This document shows positions 42,027-52,500 of a DNA stretch of 64,000 nt, in pieces (position 1 is the first letter of the stretch; every line of letters begins with the position of its first letter). This DNA is from Mycobacterium adipatum (lineage in GTDB: Bacteria; Actinomycetota; Actinomycetes; Mycobacteriales; Mycobacteriaceae), in contig NZ_CP015596.1 in NCBI RefSeq assembly GCF_001644575.1, forward strand, positions 2,976,001 through 3,040,000. Reading direction: 5' to 3'. A program made the position numbers and the translations under genes. The notes below the pieces were generated by a model. It saw nothing but the letters and a program-made list of their open reading frames with translations. It was not told the origin of the DNA and did no database searches.

Positions 42027-43724
42027 GTGTCGATCACCGGCGACCTGGATCGGGCCCGACGGCTCGCCTGGGCTGCCGACGAGTCGGCAGCCAAGGAGTT
42101 GCTGCTGTCGCTGCTGCCCGCCATCGAAGAGGCCGATCGCGACGACCTGGCCCTGGAGGTCTCCGCCCAACTCGGTGAGATCTACCTGGTGCGCACCGCC
42201 TACGACGGCGTGGACGAGTGCATCCGGCGCATCCGGGACTGCATCGCCGCCTACACGGCGTTGGCGCCGCACAGCCCCGATACCGCGTCCATGATGGCGC
42301 GCTACACCCGTCGGGCGCACTTCCTGCAGGCCGGATTGCACGCCGCCCGCGGCGCCCACGATCAGGCCGCGGACGCGGTGTCTGCACTGGTGACGGCCCC
42401 CGGACCGCCGGAGTGCAACGACGAACACCGATATCTGATCGGCTATGCCCGGGTGCTCTGTGCGACGGCACTCTCCGATGACGATCTGCATCATCTGGCG
42501 GCGCCCATGTGGGACCAGGTGATCGACACCGTCGACACCTCCACCGCCGACAACGGCCTGGGGGATCGGCTGTTGGTGCTCGCCGGCATCGGATACGGCG
42601 GGTTCTGCGTGCAGACCGGCAGACTTGCCGACGCCGAGCCATGGTTGCGCCGCGCCGGCGCGCGCGCCCAGGCACACGGTTGGGAGCTCGACACCGCCCG
42701 CACGCAGCTGGAGCGCGCGATCGCGTGCTGGTCGATGGGCGACCACAACGGGGTGGACCGGCTGATCGACGAGGCATACCCGGTCATCGCGAAGTACGCC
42801 CGTGCCCACGATGTGTCCCGCTGCTGGTTCTACCGGGGGTTCACCAGACTGGCCTCGGCGGCACTGGAGGAAGCCGATCAGTGCTGGGAACATGCCGAAC
42901 GGCACTGGCGAGAGCTCGGCAAGCCCCTCTATCTGCACCGCATTCTGCTGCAGCGCAGCTGGATCCCGATCTTCTTCGGACGATTCGCCGAGGCCACCGA
43001 GCTGATCGCGCAGGCCCGCACCCTGCTCGACGGGTGGCCCCGCAGCAGCTGGCTACAGTACGCCCGGCTCGACGATCAGCTGGGCACGGTGTGGCGAGCC
43101 GACGCGCTCGGCGATCTGGGATTCGACGGCGCCGGTGATCTCGACGACACCTGGGACGAGATCGAGGCCAAACATGAAGCCTCACTGGGCACCACCAACG
43201 CCGAGACCGGCAGTGCTGCCTTCCGGCGGGCGATGGCCAAACTCGAACAGGCCGCAGAGCTGAAGGTGCCTGCGGCGCTCGCGGTGGATTCGGTGCGCTA
43301 CACGATCATCGACGCGGCGGCCCGCGCGCAATGGGCGGCCAGGGTGTCGGCACCCATGCTGGCCGGGGCATTCGCGGTGTCCTGGGAGTGGGAGAATACC
43401 GCGCTCACCGCTGAGCTGATCGAATACCACAGCGCCAGAGGGAGTTTCAGCACAGAAACGGAGGCGGGCGCCGACGTGCCGATCTGGGCCGGGGCGCAGG
43501 CCGTACTGGTGGATGCGGAATTCGAACTGCCCGATCTGGCACTCGCCGATGTTGCGGCGGGGTCCGTCGCCGGCGGACCGTCGTTGACGCGACTCGGTCC
43601 GCTGCCGCCCCTGCAGATGGATCCCGGCGCACCCCCGATCCTCGGGCACTACCGCGCGCTGGCCAAGCAGCGCTACGGACGCAACATCACCAGCGATGAA
43701 CCGGCCTGGCCCACATGGTCGTGA
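42027..43724 (+). CDS. TPR-like helical repeat protein (CHAT operon)
   Basis: A 565-aa soluble protein made of helical hairpins with TPR character across about residues 1-470: AKELLLSLLPAIEEADRDDLALEVSAQLGEIYLVRTAYDGVDECIRRIRDCIAAYTAL.., GRLADAEPWLRRAGARAQAHGWELDTARTQLERAIACWSMGDHNGVDRLIDEAYPVIAKYA. A Pro-rich C-terminal part (LGPLPPLQMDPGAPPILGHYRALAKQRYGRN) follows. Such repeats act as sensors or scaffolds. It overlaps the CHAT protease gene at its stop, a pairing known from TPR-CHAT proteases. Confidence 0.85.
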   Translation: MSITGDLDRARRLAWAADESAAKELLLSLLPAIEEADRDDLALEVSAQLGEIYLVRTAYDGVDECIRRIRDCIAAYTALAPHSPDTASMMARYTRRAHFLQAGLHAARGAHDQAADAVSALVTAPGPPECNDEHRYLIGYARVLCATALSDDDLHHLAAPMWDQVIDTVDTSTADNGLGDRLLVLAGIGYGGFCVQTGRLADAEPWLRRAGARAQAHGWELDTARTQLERAIACWSMGDHNGVDRLIDEAYPVIAKYARAHDVSRCWFYRGFTRLASAALEEADQCWEHAERHWRELGKPLYLHRILLQRSWIPIFFGRFAEATELIAQARTLLDGWPRSSWLQYARLDDQLGTVWRADALGDLGFDGAGDLDDTWDEIEAKHEASLGTTNAETGSAAFRRAMAKLEQAAELKVPAALAVDSVRYTIIDAAARAQWAARVSAPMLAGAFAVSWEWENTALTAELIEYHSARGSFSTETEAGADVPIWAGAQAVLVDAEFELPDLALADVAAGSVAGGPSLTRLGPLPPLQMDPGAPPILGHYRALAKQRYGRNITSDEPAWPTWS

Positions 43725-45049
43725 CCGGCCGGCCGACACTGGTGCTGCGCTACGCCGATGTCGGAATCGCGAGCTACGCCAGTCTGCGCATGGTGGGGCG
43801 GCCCGAGTCGACCGTGACCTGGGTGGTGGAGGAGACCATCCTGCTGGCGGCACAGGAGGAGATCTTCGCGGCATTGCCGGATCCGCGTGACGGCGAGACG
43901 GCGCTGGAGGCCTTGGGGCGGGCGCTCTCCGGCGGTGCACTCACCGACACCGATGCCGAACTCACCCTTGCCTACCGGTTGGGCGTCTTGTTGATCTCGT
44001 CGGCGGGCTGGGATCTGCTGCAGCAGTGTGTAAGTGACCCGCGGGCGGTGTTGTTCGTCGCACCGAGTGCACGTCTGGGCCGGGTGCCGTGGGGTCTGCT
44101 GGCGCTGCCCGCGGTGCGGCCCGAGGTGACCGCCATGCTGGCCGCGCGTCAGGAGGCGATCACCCCGGACGGCCCGCAGCCGGCGTCGATACCGTGGCCT
44201 GCGGGGGAGATCGGCGAACTCACCGAAGGTCACCGACTGCTGGAGTTCGCCGACGTGCTGATGGCGGTGCCGGCGAATATCGCGCACTCGCGGCGCGTCA
44301 ACGTAGCGCGCCCGGAGGCGGATCCGTTGTTGATTCTCGACCCTCGGGTGCCCGGACAGCGGCCGGATTCAGCGCTCGGGTCGGTGCTGGGCCGGCCGGC
44401 ACCGGACACCCTGCTGGCGAGGCACTACACCGACCTGATGGCCCGCCGAGCGGTGATGCCGCGAGTGAGCACCGCGGTCGAACTCTTCCGGCGGACCGAC
44501 ACGGACCGGGGATGGCTGGCGAGCGCACTGGCTGCCCAGCCGGGCCGTCTGGTCTACGTCGGGCACGCCAGCACCGGGGACGGTGCCGAACGGGCGGCCC
44601 TGCATCTCGCGTGCCGGCACACGGTCGACGGGTACAGCGAGCCGATCGGCGAGCACCGGCCCCTCTCCGCGGCCGATCTGATGTCCGCGGACCTGCTGTT
44701 CCCGACCCGTGTTGCGTTGCTGGCCTGTGCATCCGGTGGTGACTACCGCTTCGACGAACCCACCGGGATCGTCGCGGCGATGGTGCTCGGCGGGGCCGAG
44801 GTGGTGACGGCCACGCTGTGGTCCTTGCCCACCAGCGCGGGGTTCCGGCGCTTTGTCGACCGTGGGCCGGCCGACCCGATGGGAGAGGTCATTGCCGCGG
44901 TCGACACCGCGCACCAGGCGGAATCCGATGCCGAGGCCGCGTTTTCGGTCAACCGGTGGCAGCGGGCACAGCTGCGGCGCTGGCGCGACGGCGACGTGGC
45001 CGCCGCGCCGGTGTATTGGGCTGCCCTGGTGAGCTTTGCGGTCTTCTGA
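43715..45049 (+). CDS. CHAT-domain caspase-like protease
   Basis: A 444-aa protein whose C-terminal half is a CHAT peptidase (clan CD). The catalytic dyad is H284 in VYVGHASTGDG and C338 in ALLACASGGDYR. Also present are the nearby structural motif GGAEVVTATLWSLPTSA and the tract VLFVAPSARLGRVPWGLLALP of the N-terminal pseudo-subdomain. In the family CHAT proteases are activated by TPR or nucleic-acid-bound partners and cut a dedicated target. GTG 43721 would make a GTGA overlap with the TPR gene stop; ATG 43715 is the longer choice. Confidence 0.88.
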   Translation: MVVTGRPTLVLRYADVGIASYASLRMVGRPESTVTWVVEETILLAAQEEIFAALPDPRDGETALEALGRALSGGALTDTDAELTLAYRLGVLLISSAGWDLLQQCVSDPRAVLFVAPSARLGRVPWGLLALPAVRPEVTAMLAARQEAITPDGPQPASIPWPAGEIGELTEGHRLLEFADVLMAVPANIAHSRRVNVARPEADPLLILDPRVPGQRPDSALGSVLGRPAPDTLLARHYTDLMARRAVMPRVSTAVELFRRTDTDRGWLASALAAQPGRLVYVGHASTGDGAERAALHLACRHTVDGYSEPIGEHRPLSAADLMSADLLFPTRVALLACASGGDYRFDEPTGIVAAMVLGGAEVVTATLWSLPTSAGFRRFVDRGPADPMGEVIAAVDTAHQAESDAEAAFSVNRWQRAQLRRWRDGDVAAAPVYWAALVSFAVF

Positions 45050-45063
45050 CCGATTCTGCCCCG

Positions 45064-45708
45064 TCAGGCCGGCGGCACGGCCACTGCGACCGCGGATTCG
45101 TCACCCCGTCGGTAGTAGGTGTCGATGACGCTGCCCGGGCGCACCCGGTCCAGCGAGGTGGCCGGGATCAGCGTGGTCTCGTGCGCGGGGAACTGTCCGC
45201 CCTCGGGCCTGCGGACCATCAGATCGAGCACCACCTCCCGGTAGTCCTCACGTGCGGTGCCGGTGGAACGCGCGGCCGTCACCACCCCGCTGGCCCTGGT
45301 GCCGTGCCGGATGAGTTCCAGCTGAGCATCGGTGAGCAGGCCTTTGTCCACCAGCATCCGGTCGAAGGCGGCGCGGATCGCGACCATGTCGTCGGCGAGT
45401 GAGAGCTGCTCGCGGGAGTCGGGGTCAAAGGTCAGCAGCAGCACCGCCCCGGGTCGGATCTCGGCGACCACCGGATCGTCAGGGGTGCCACGCAGGCGTC
45501 CGGTGAACTTCTGGCCGCACACGCTTTCCACCTCCACGGTGATCCGGTCGGAGACGGCACTGACGGTGCCGATGGCAACTGACGGAGCGCCGGCGGGTTT
45601 GGGCGCCGACCGGCCGCGCGGCGCCATGGCGGCGATGGCGGAGCCGACGGTGACGAACACGACGGCGGAGGCGACGAGGACCAGGAGGATCTGCAGTGAC
45701 TCAGGCAT
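45064..45708 (-). CDS. membrane-anchored protein of unknown function within the CHAT region
   Basis: A 214-aa protein with one N-terminal membrane segment (ESLQILLVLVASAVVFVTVGSAIAAMA) and an extended cytoplasmic or periplasmic part. Beta strands (VAIGTVSAVSDRITVEVESVCGQKFTGRLRGT) are followed by a SHOCT-like helix (AFDRMLVDKGLLTDAQLELIRHGTRASGVV) and a C-terminal strand repeat (EVVLDLMVRRPEGGQFPAHETTLIPATSLDRVRPGSVIDTYYRRGD). It is convergent with the CHAT gene and lies back to back with the next unit. Its start may be GTG 45723 instead of ATG 45708. Confidence 0.72.
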   Translation of the reverse strand: MPESLQILLVLVASAVVFVTVGSAIAAMAPRGRSAPKPAGAPSVAIGTVSAVSDRITVEVESVCGQKFTGRLRGTPDDPVVAEIRPGAVLLLTFDPDSREQLSLADDMVAIRAAFDRMLVDKGLLTDAQLELIRHGTRASGVVTAARSTGTAREDYREVVLDLMVRRPEGGQFPAHETTLIPATSLDRVRPGSVIDTYYRRGDESAVAVAVPPA

Positions 45709-45787
45709 GGACAACAGGGTCACCCCGTCGGCCGGCTACCGAACCCAACTTTTCACCGCGCGTAGCGACCGTGACGCCATCCGTGCC

Positions 45788-45793
45788 TATCCT
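45788..45793 (+). promoter_or_regulatory. -10 box upstream of the unknown two-gene unit
   Basis: TATCCT lies 6 nt before ATG 45800, so the transcript is probably leaderless. Confidence 0.5.
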
Positions 45794-45799
45794 GATCGG

Positions 45800-47128
45800 A
45801 TGAGCACGGTTCCGGAGATCGCGGCACAGCAGGCGGGTGCGTCGTGCGCACAGCCGCGACGCGCCGTGATCGACCGTGCCTGGCGTGCGCTGGGCCCGGG
45901 TGTCGAGGTGCTCAGCGGCGACGACGGCGGGCCGCTGAGCCGCACCGTCAAGCGCATCCTGGATCCGCTGGTGCTGCGGCTACGGTCCAACCCGCACTAC
46001 TCGACGCCGGTGGTGTCCGGCGAGGTGGCCGCCGAGATGCACCAGCTGATCCTCGCTCAGCGCGACCAGCTCTGTGCCACCGCATCATGGTTCGCGGTGC
46101 TCAAGGTGCATCGCCGCAAGCTCCGTTTCACCACCGGGAACGCGCAGGAACTGTACTTCCCGGTGTGTTACGAACTGGCTGTGACCAAAGGTCCACCGGT
46201 ACAAGGTGATTCGGGTACCGCGGAGAACATTTTGCGGGGCATCCACGCAGACCGGGACCGCACCGCCATCGAAGTGCTCAACCGGTACGTCGCCGATGAG
46301 TCGGTGATCGGGGCGTTGTCGCGCCAGCTGCGGGACAGTTGGTCGGACGTGCGGCCGACCGCCGCCATCACCGACCCATTCCTGGCCGGCCTGAGCACCG
46401 TGCTGGGCGACGCCGTCGGCCACAACGAACAGACGGCCCGCCAACGGGTTTGGGCCGCACTGGTCGCCGACGCGACACCCTACAACCTGGGAGCCCGGGC
46501 CCGCGGCCCGGCGCCGGACCTGCCGTGGTCCCTGGTGGAGATCGGGCTCACCGCCGCGCTGCCGCAGCAGCCACCGCCCGTCCACGGCGGCGCCGACACC
46601 GATCGTCCGTTGAACCGCAGCGTCGTGGATCGGGTCCGTGCCACCCTGCGCCGCGCCCTGGACCGCGACGAACTCCCGGACGTGCCCCTGTTGTGCGCCG
46701 AGGAGGTGGACCGGGCCTGCGCGCCGTGGGGACTGCTCGCCGAGGACATCCAGGCCGCGATGGTGGCCGGTGTCGAGGTGGCCGTCGACCTGGCGCCGCT
46801 GAGCGAGGCGGCGGCCCCGCGCTACCGGTTGGCCGCGCAGATCCAGGCCAGGCTCCGCAAGGAGGCCTATGTGTTGCACGCGCGGCGCTACCTGGCCGAC
46901 GGGCAGCCACTGCACCCGCGTCAACAGCAGGTGACCGACGAGCTTGCGGCGTTCGCCAGGCCGTATCTGAGCCGGCTGTGGGCTCGCCTGCACGGTCGCG
47001 ACGTCTGGCAGGAGTCCTGTGTCGATGTCGATGAGATGCGCGCGCTGCTGGAAGGGGTCGCCCGGTCGGTGAGCCTGGACCACCGGCAGCGGATCAAGGC
47101 AATGCTGGAAATGGTGGCAGCTCGATGA
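45800..47128 (+). CDS. large helical protein of unknown function (CHAT-linked)
   Basis: A 442-aa protein, mostly helical, with no signal or membrane segment. A strand-turn block (ASWFAVLKVHRRKLRFTTGNAQELYFPVCYELAVTKGPP) lies near 100-135, and helices rich in Ala, Leu and Arg follow, ending QRIKAMLEMVAAR. I recognise no family. It begins leaderless 6 nt after TATCCT and its stop overlaps the next gene by ATGA, so the two proteins are translated as a unit. It may be a target or effector partner of the upstream protease (inference only). Confidence 0.75.
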   Translation: MSTVPEIAAQQAGASCAQPRRAVIDRAWRALGPGVEVLSGDDGGPLSRTVKRILDPLVLRLRSNPHYSTPVVSGEVAAEMHQLILAQRDQLCATASWFAVLKVHRRKLRFTTGNAQELYFPVCYELAVTKGPPVQGDSGTAENILRGIHADRDRTAIEVLNRYVADESVIGALSRQLRDSWSDVRPTAAITDPFLAGLSTVLGDAVGHNEQTARQRVWAALVADATPYNLGARARGPAPDLPWSLVEIGLTAALPQQPPPVHGGADTDRPLNRSVVDRVRATLRRALDRDELPDVPLLCAEEVDRACAPWGLLAEDIQAAMVAGVEVAVDLAPLSEAAAPRYRLAAQIQARLRKEAYVLHARRYLADGQPLHPRQQQVTDELAAFARPYLSRLWARLHGRDVWQESCVDVDEMRALLEGVARSVSLDHRQRIKAMLEMVAAR

Positions 47129-48195
47129 ACCTGGTTTCCCAGCAAGGCTTGTGGACCACCGGAGGGCCGGTGGCGGCCCCGCCGGCGGTCGCGGTCCTGG
47201 AGGTCGCCGGGGCTGTGCTGGCGTGGACGGTGGATGACCCGGCCCGGCCCGCGCAGTTGACGTTCACCGATGTGTCCGCAGCCGACTGGTTGTGGCGGGT
47301 CGTCGGGGAACAGGGGCACGTAGCCGTGATCGATGCGCTGGCAGGCCCGATCGCCGGCCCGCACTCCGGCATCGACATTGCCGATGTGGAACTGTCTGCC
47401 CAGGCGCTGGCACCGCTGCGCCGCCTCGCGCTGGGGCATTGGTTGCGCCGCTGGTGGCCGGCCAGCGTCCGCGACGGCATCGTCGATCTCGACATCGCGG
47501 TACTGGACGCAGAACTGGCGGTGCTGACGTCCGCCGCGCATGACTTCTTCGCCGAGGACACCCTGGACTCCGATGTCGAGGCGCTGCTGCGCCCGCACCG
47601 CGAGGCACTGCTGCGCCAGTTGCATCACGGCGCCCCCCGGGTGACGGCACTGGTCGAGTCCTGCCAGGAACTCATGGACTGGACCGAAAGTCCCGAACCC
47701 GTTGCGGCGTCCGAAGATCGCCGCCGCGATGACTACGCCCTGGCCGCCGGCGGGGCACCCTCGCAGCCGGATGCGATCGGTGCCGGTGTCGCATCGATCA
47801 GCTGGAGTGCGGTGCCTGCGGGGGTCTTCGATGCCGCCGAGGACACCGTCGAATGGTCGGTGCGCGGGGACGGGGCCGGCGCGGTGGTGGCCACCGTGCG
47901 AGCGGTCACCAGCGCATCGGCCGCCGGAGTCCCGGTGCGGTTACGCAGCGCCGATGTGGTCGGCGCGGGCGAGCTCGACGAGCGTGGCGCCGCGACGCTC
48001 AGCCTACCGGTGTCGGAATCGGCGGCGTGGAACCGTGATTGGGCCGAAACCGTGGTGACCATCGGTCAGGGGGGAACGGCCGGCGACGACCGGGAGACCC
48101 GGGATCGGCTGCGCGCCTTCGTACGCTCCCGGCTGGCGGTTCCGGCTGCCGACGCGTACCTGGCGGAGATCCTTGCCGCCGAGTCCGACTACTGA
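47125..48195 (+). CDS. two-part protein of unknown function coupled to the previous gene
   Basis: A 356-aa protein. The N-terminal part (1-190) is mixed alpha/beta and Trp-rich (TDVSAADWLWRVVGE, LGHWLRRWWPASVRDGIVDLDIAVLDAELAVL). A helical stretch (LLRPHREALLRQLHHGAPRVTALVESCQELMDW) leads to a C-terminal beta-rich domain (about 220-330: AVPAGVFDAAEDTVEWSVRGDGAGAVVATVRAV..VPVRLRSADVVGAGELDERGAATLSLPV). No family is recognised. It overlaps the preceding gene by ATGA and converges with the esterase gene (7-bp overlap). Confidence 0.75.
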   Translation: MNLVSQQGLWTTGGPVAAPPAVAVLEVAGAVLAWTVDDPARPAQLTFTDVSAADWLWRVVGEQGHVAVIDALAGPIAGPHSGIDIADVELSAQALAPLRRLALGHWLRRWWPASVRDGIVDLDIAVLDAELAVLTSAAHDFFAEDTLDSDVEALLRPHREALLRQLHHGAPRVTALVESCQELMDWTESPEPVAASEDRRRDDYALAAGGAPSQPDAIGAGVASISWSAVPAGVFDAAEDTVEWSVRGDGAGAVVATVRAVTSASAAGVPVRLRSADVVGAGELDERGAATLSLPVSESAAWNRDWAETVVTIGQGGTAGDDRETRDRLRAFVRSRLAVPAADAYLAEILAAESDY

Positions 48196-49544
48196 CCGGG
48201 CCGCCGCTCGGCGACATCGACCGCGGTGGGTCCCTTCGCCGGCTGCTGCAGTGCTGTCCTGGGGACGCCCGGTGTCTGGATTTCGCCGGCAAGCCAGGGC
48301 AGTGCCTCGGCGAAAGCGTTTGCCGCGAAGGGCCAGTCATGCCGGCCAGGTCGGGTGATCACCGCGCAGTCGATGCCATGGGATGCCCCCAAACCGCACA
48401 GCGCCTGGGCGGCAGCGGCGGTCTGCGGTGGTGGCGAGGCACCCGCCCCATTGACCGCGAACCAACCTGACACCCCGGTGTACGGGCCGTGCCGGGTGAT
48501 GACCGTGGTGGGATCGAAGGATTCATAGGCGGCTGCGTCACCGCCGAACAGGCGATCGATCGTCTGGGCCTTCGACCCGGAATTCGGGCTCAGGTCACCG
48601 GCGATGTCCTCGAACACCGAGAAGGTCTCTGGGTGCATGACGGTCAGGTCGACGGCGCAGGTGCCGCCCATCGACCATCCGACGACACCCCAGTTCGCCG
48701 GGTCCGAGCTCACGCCGAACTTCGAGACCATAGCCGGAACAACGTCTTTGGTGAGATGATCGGCGACCTTACCGCGACGGCCGTTCACGCATTCGGTGTC
48801 GTTGTTGAACGTCCCGCCGACGTCGACGAACACCAGCACCGGCGCCTCGCCGCCGTGCGCCGCGGCGAAGGTATCCACCGTCTGCACGGCGTTGCCTGCC
48901 CGCGCCCAGTCCTGCGGCGTGTTCAGTTCGCCGCCGATCATCATCAGTGTCGGCAGTCGTGGCGGGGGATCGGCGGCGAACCAGGCCGGCGGCAGATAGA
49001 CGAACTCGCCGCGGTGTTTGAATCCGGACCCGGCGTCCCCGGTATCCACCGGAACCAGGGAACCGTTGTGCGGCACCGCATGCCGCACCTGGAACGCGGC
49101 GACGGTCGCCATATCGGTCTGATCGGGCAGCGGACCGGCGGTCAGCTGTCCCCAGGCTGTCGCCACGGTGGGGAAGTAGCCGGTCCACTGGTTGACGGCC
49201 AGTGCCGTGCACAGCACGCACAGCGGAACGGCCGCGAGCGCGGCGGCCCGTCGCCACCAACGGCGGTGCCGACAGCGGGTCACCAGCGCCGCGGCGGTGA
49301 ACCCGGTCAGTGCGATCCAGATCCACAACGCCTGCGGCGCGGGATCCCCGGCCAGCCCCTGGCTGGCGATGTACCAGTGCGCGGCGGCGGCGGCCGCCAC
49401 CCCGAAGGCGCCGGCGGCAATCAGGCGCCGGCGTCGCCGCAGGGCCGCCACCAGAACCAGGCCGGTGACCACCTGGGCGGTCACCGGCATCCAACCATGG
49501 GTCAGCGAATCATGGTGCTGCAAAAGCCCGGACATCAGTGTCAC
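48189..49544 (-). CDS. membrane-anchored esterase of the Ag85/esterase-D-like fold
   Basis: A 451-aa protein with three to four N-terminal membrane spans (about 20-125) and an extracytoplasmic alpha/beta hydrolase domain. The nucleophile is Ser in GWSMGGTCAVDL, and a His candidate lies in RPGRHDWPFAANAFAEALPWLAGE. It matches M. tuberculosis Rv1639c by position. The family overlaps with mycolyltransferase-like and esterase proteins, and the substrate is unknown. It lies 45 bp from lysX on the same strand. Confidence 0.85.
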   Translation of the reverse strand: MTLMSGLLQHHDSLTHGWMPVTAQVVTGLVLVAALRRRRRLIAAGAFGVAAAAAAHWYIASQGLAGDPAPQALWIWIALTGFTAAALVTRCRHRRWWRRAAALAAVPLCVLCTALAVNQWTGYFPTVATAWGQLTAGPLPDQTDMATVAAFQVRHAVPHNGSLVPVDTGDAGSGFKHRGEFVYLPPAWFAADPPPRLPTLMMIGGELNTPQDWARAGNAVQTVDTFAAAHGGEAPVLVFVDVGGTFNNDTECVNGRRGKVADHLTKDVVPAMVSKFGVSSDPANWGVVGWSMGGTCAVDLTVMHPETFSVFEDIAGDLSPNSGSKAQTIDRLFGGDAAAYESFDPTTVITRHGPYTGVSGWFAVNGAGASPPPQTAAAAQALCGLGASHGIDCAVITRPGRHDWPFAANAFAEALPWLAGEIQTPGVPRTALQQPAKGPTAVDVAERRPGQ

Positions 49545-49589
49545 GAGATCATCGTGACGGTGCTTCCTGGAAGAGAGCTGTGACCGCGG

Positions 49590-52500
49590 CTAGCGGGGTT
49601 TGGCCAACGGGAAGGGCAGGGTCTCCCGGATGCTGCGGCCCGTGATGAGCATGACGACGCGGTCGACGCCGACACCGAGACCGCCCGTCGGGGGCATCGC
49701 GTACTCGAGGGCCTGTAGGAAATCCTCGTCGAGTTCCATCGCCTCCGGGTCGCCACCGGCGGCCAGCAGCGACTGCTCCTGCAGCCGCTTGCGCTGTTCC
49801 ACCGGGTCGGTGAGCTCGCTGTACGCGGTCCCCAGTTCGACACCCCAGGCCACCAGATCCCAGCGTTCGGCGACACCGTCGATGCTGCGGTGCGGTCGGG
49901 TCAGCGGGGATACCGTGGTGGGGAAGTCCTTGTAGAAGGTCGGGTGCTCGGTCTGTCCCTCGACGAGACGCTCATAGAGTTCGAGTACCACCGCGCCGGC
50001 GTCCCAGTGCGTCAGGTACGGGACCCCGGCGCCGTCGCACAGGCTGCGCAGCCGGTCCAGCCCGGTCTGCGGACCGATCTGCTCGCCGAGCGCCTCGGAC
50101 ACCGCGCCGTGCACCGTCTTCACCGGCCACTCCCCGGAGATGTCCACCGCGATCAGGTCCCCGTCGGGTCCGGGCCGCATCACCACCTGCGCACCGTTGG
50201 CGGCCTCGGCGGCGTTCTGGATCAACTCCCGGCACCCGTGCATCCACACGTTGTAATCGGCGTGCGCCTGATACGCCTCCAGCAGCGTGAATTCCGGGTT
50301 GTGGCTGAAGTCCACGCCCTCGTTGCGGAACGCGCGGCCCAGCTCGAACACGCGCTCCACACCGCCGACGCACAACCGCTTCAGATACAGCTCGGGAGCG
50401 ATCCGCAGGTACAGGTCGAGGTCGTAGGCGTTGATGTGGGTCGTGAACGGGCGGGCGTTGGCGCCCCCGTGGATCTGCTGCAGGATCGGCGTCTCGACCT
50501 CCAAGAACCCCTTGCCCACCAGCGTCTCCCGGATGGAATGCAGGATGCGGCTGCGGGCGGTGATGAGATCGCGGGCCTCGGTGTTGATGGCAAGGTCGAC
50601 ATACCGGGTACGCACCCGGGCCTCCGGATCGGTCAGTCCCTTCCACTTGTCGGGCAGCGGGCGCAGGCACTTGCCGATCAGCCGCCACCGGGTGACGAGC
50701 AACGACGGTGTGCCGTTGCGGCTGGAACCCATGGTGCCGGTGACCTCGACCAGGTCGCCGAGGTCGATCGAGCCGGTGAAGTCGGCATTGGTGCCCTGGG
50801 TGAGGCGCGAATTGTCCAGCAGCAGTTGCACATCGCCGGACCAGTCGCGCAGCACGGCGAACAGCACCCCGCCGTAGTCGCGCAACCGCAGGATCCGTCC
50901 CGCCACGGTGACGGTGACATCGGCGACGGGGGCGCCCAGTGCCTGCGCCACGGTATGGCTGGGCGCTTCGCCGACCGGGTAGGCATCGACGCCGCTGTCC
51001 TGGAGCGACTTCAGCTTCGCCATCCTGACCCGCACTTGCTCGGGTAGGCGGTTGTGCTCGTCGGCGGGCAGATCCTCTTGTAGCGCACCGATATCCGGCG
51101 CGCTGCCGTCCCGGTGCAACAGCCCACTGTCGACCAGGTTCTTCGGCGCGGCCACATGCTCGCCGGTGTGCTCCTTGCGGCGCGAGAACGGCAACACCAG
51201 GAAACCCTCGGCGATCACCGAGGCCACCCCGACGCGGGGCACCTCGCGGGCGTCTTCGTAGCACGCGAACCGCGGAACCCATTCCGGCTGGTACTTCATG
51301 TTGGACCGGTACAACGTCTCCAGCTGCCACCAGCGGGAGAAGAAGACCAGCAGGCCGCGCCACAGCCGGGCGATCGGGCCCGCACCCAGTTGGGCGCCCT
51401 GCTCGAACGCCGAGCGGAACATCGCGAAGTTCAGTGAGATCCGGGTGATGCCGAGATCTTCGGCCTGAAGGCAGATTTCGCTGACCATCAGCTCGATGGT
51501 GCCGTTGGGGGACTGCGGCGAGCGGCGCATCACATCCAGCGACACCCCGTTGGCGCCCCAGGGGACCAGCGACAGCAGCGCCACCACTTGATCATCGGAG
51601 CCGTCGGGTCCGGCTTGCACGGCCTCCACCAGTAGACAGTCACCGTCGGCGGGATCGCCCAAGCGCCCCAGCGCCATCGAGAAGCCGCGTTCGGTTTCGG
51701 TGTCGCGCCAGGCATCGGCGCGGCCGACGACCATGGCCATCGCATCGGCGGTCAGTTCACGGTGCCTGCGGATGCGGACCGTCAGGCCCGCGCGGCGGGC
51801 GCGGGTGACGGCCTGGCGTACCGGTTTCATGTCCGGGCCGGACAACTTGAAACGGTCGGGGTGCAGGATGGCCTCGTCACCCAGTTCGATCGCGTTGAGG
51901 CCGGCATCCCGAAAGGCCTGTGCGGCCGCAGCGCTGGCGCCCATCACGCCGGGTGCCCAGCCGTAGGACTTGCACAATTTGAGCCAGGCGTCGATGACGG
52001 CCGGCCAGGAGCGCGGGTCGCCGACCGGGTCACCGCTGGCCAGACAGACACCGACCTCGACGCGGTAGGTGATGGCGGCGCGGCCGTTGGGCGCGAACAC
52101 CACCGACTTGTCCCGGCGGGTGGCGAAATAGCCCAGCGAGTCGTTCTTGCCGAACAGCTCCAACAGCCCGCGGATCGCGGACTCGTCCTGTCCGGTCAGC
52201 GCGTTGGTCGCCCGCTGGGACCGGAACAGCACGATCGCGGCGACCACGAGCGCCAGCGCGCCGAACAGACCGAGCAGGGCGTTGATCAGGACCCCGGGGT
52301 GTTGCCCGTCGAACACCGTGGCATCGACACCGGCAAACGCCGCCACGCGGTTGGCGGCGTAGCCGAGGCGATAGTCACGCTGCAGCGTGCCGGGGAACAG
52401 CTCCAGCAGAGCCCAGCCGATGCCGATACCCAGAGCCATCCCCGCCAGCAGGGTGCCGATCGCCTTGAACAGCGCGCCGCGGCGGACCTTGGCCCAGAAT

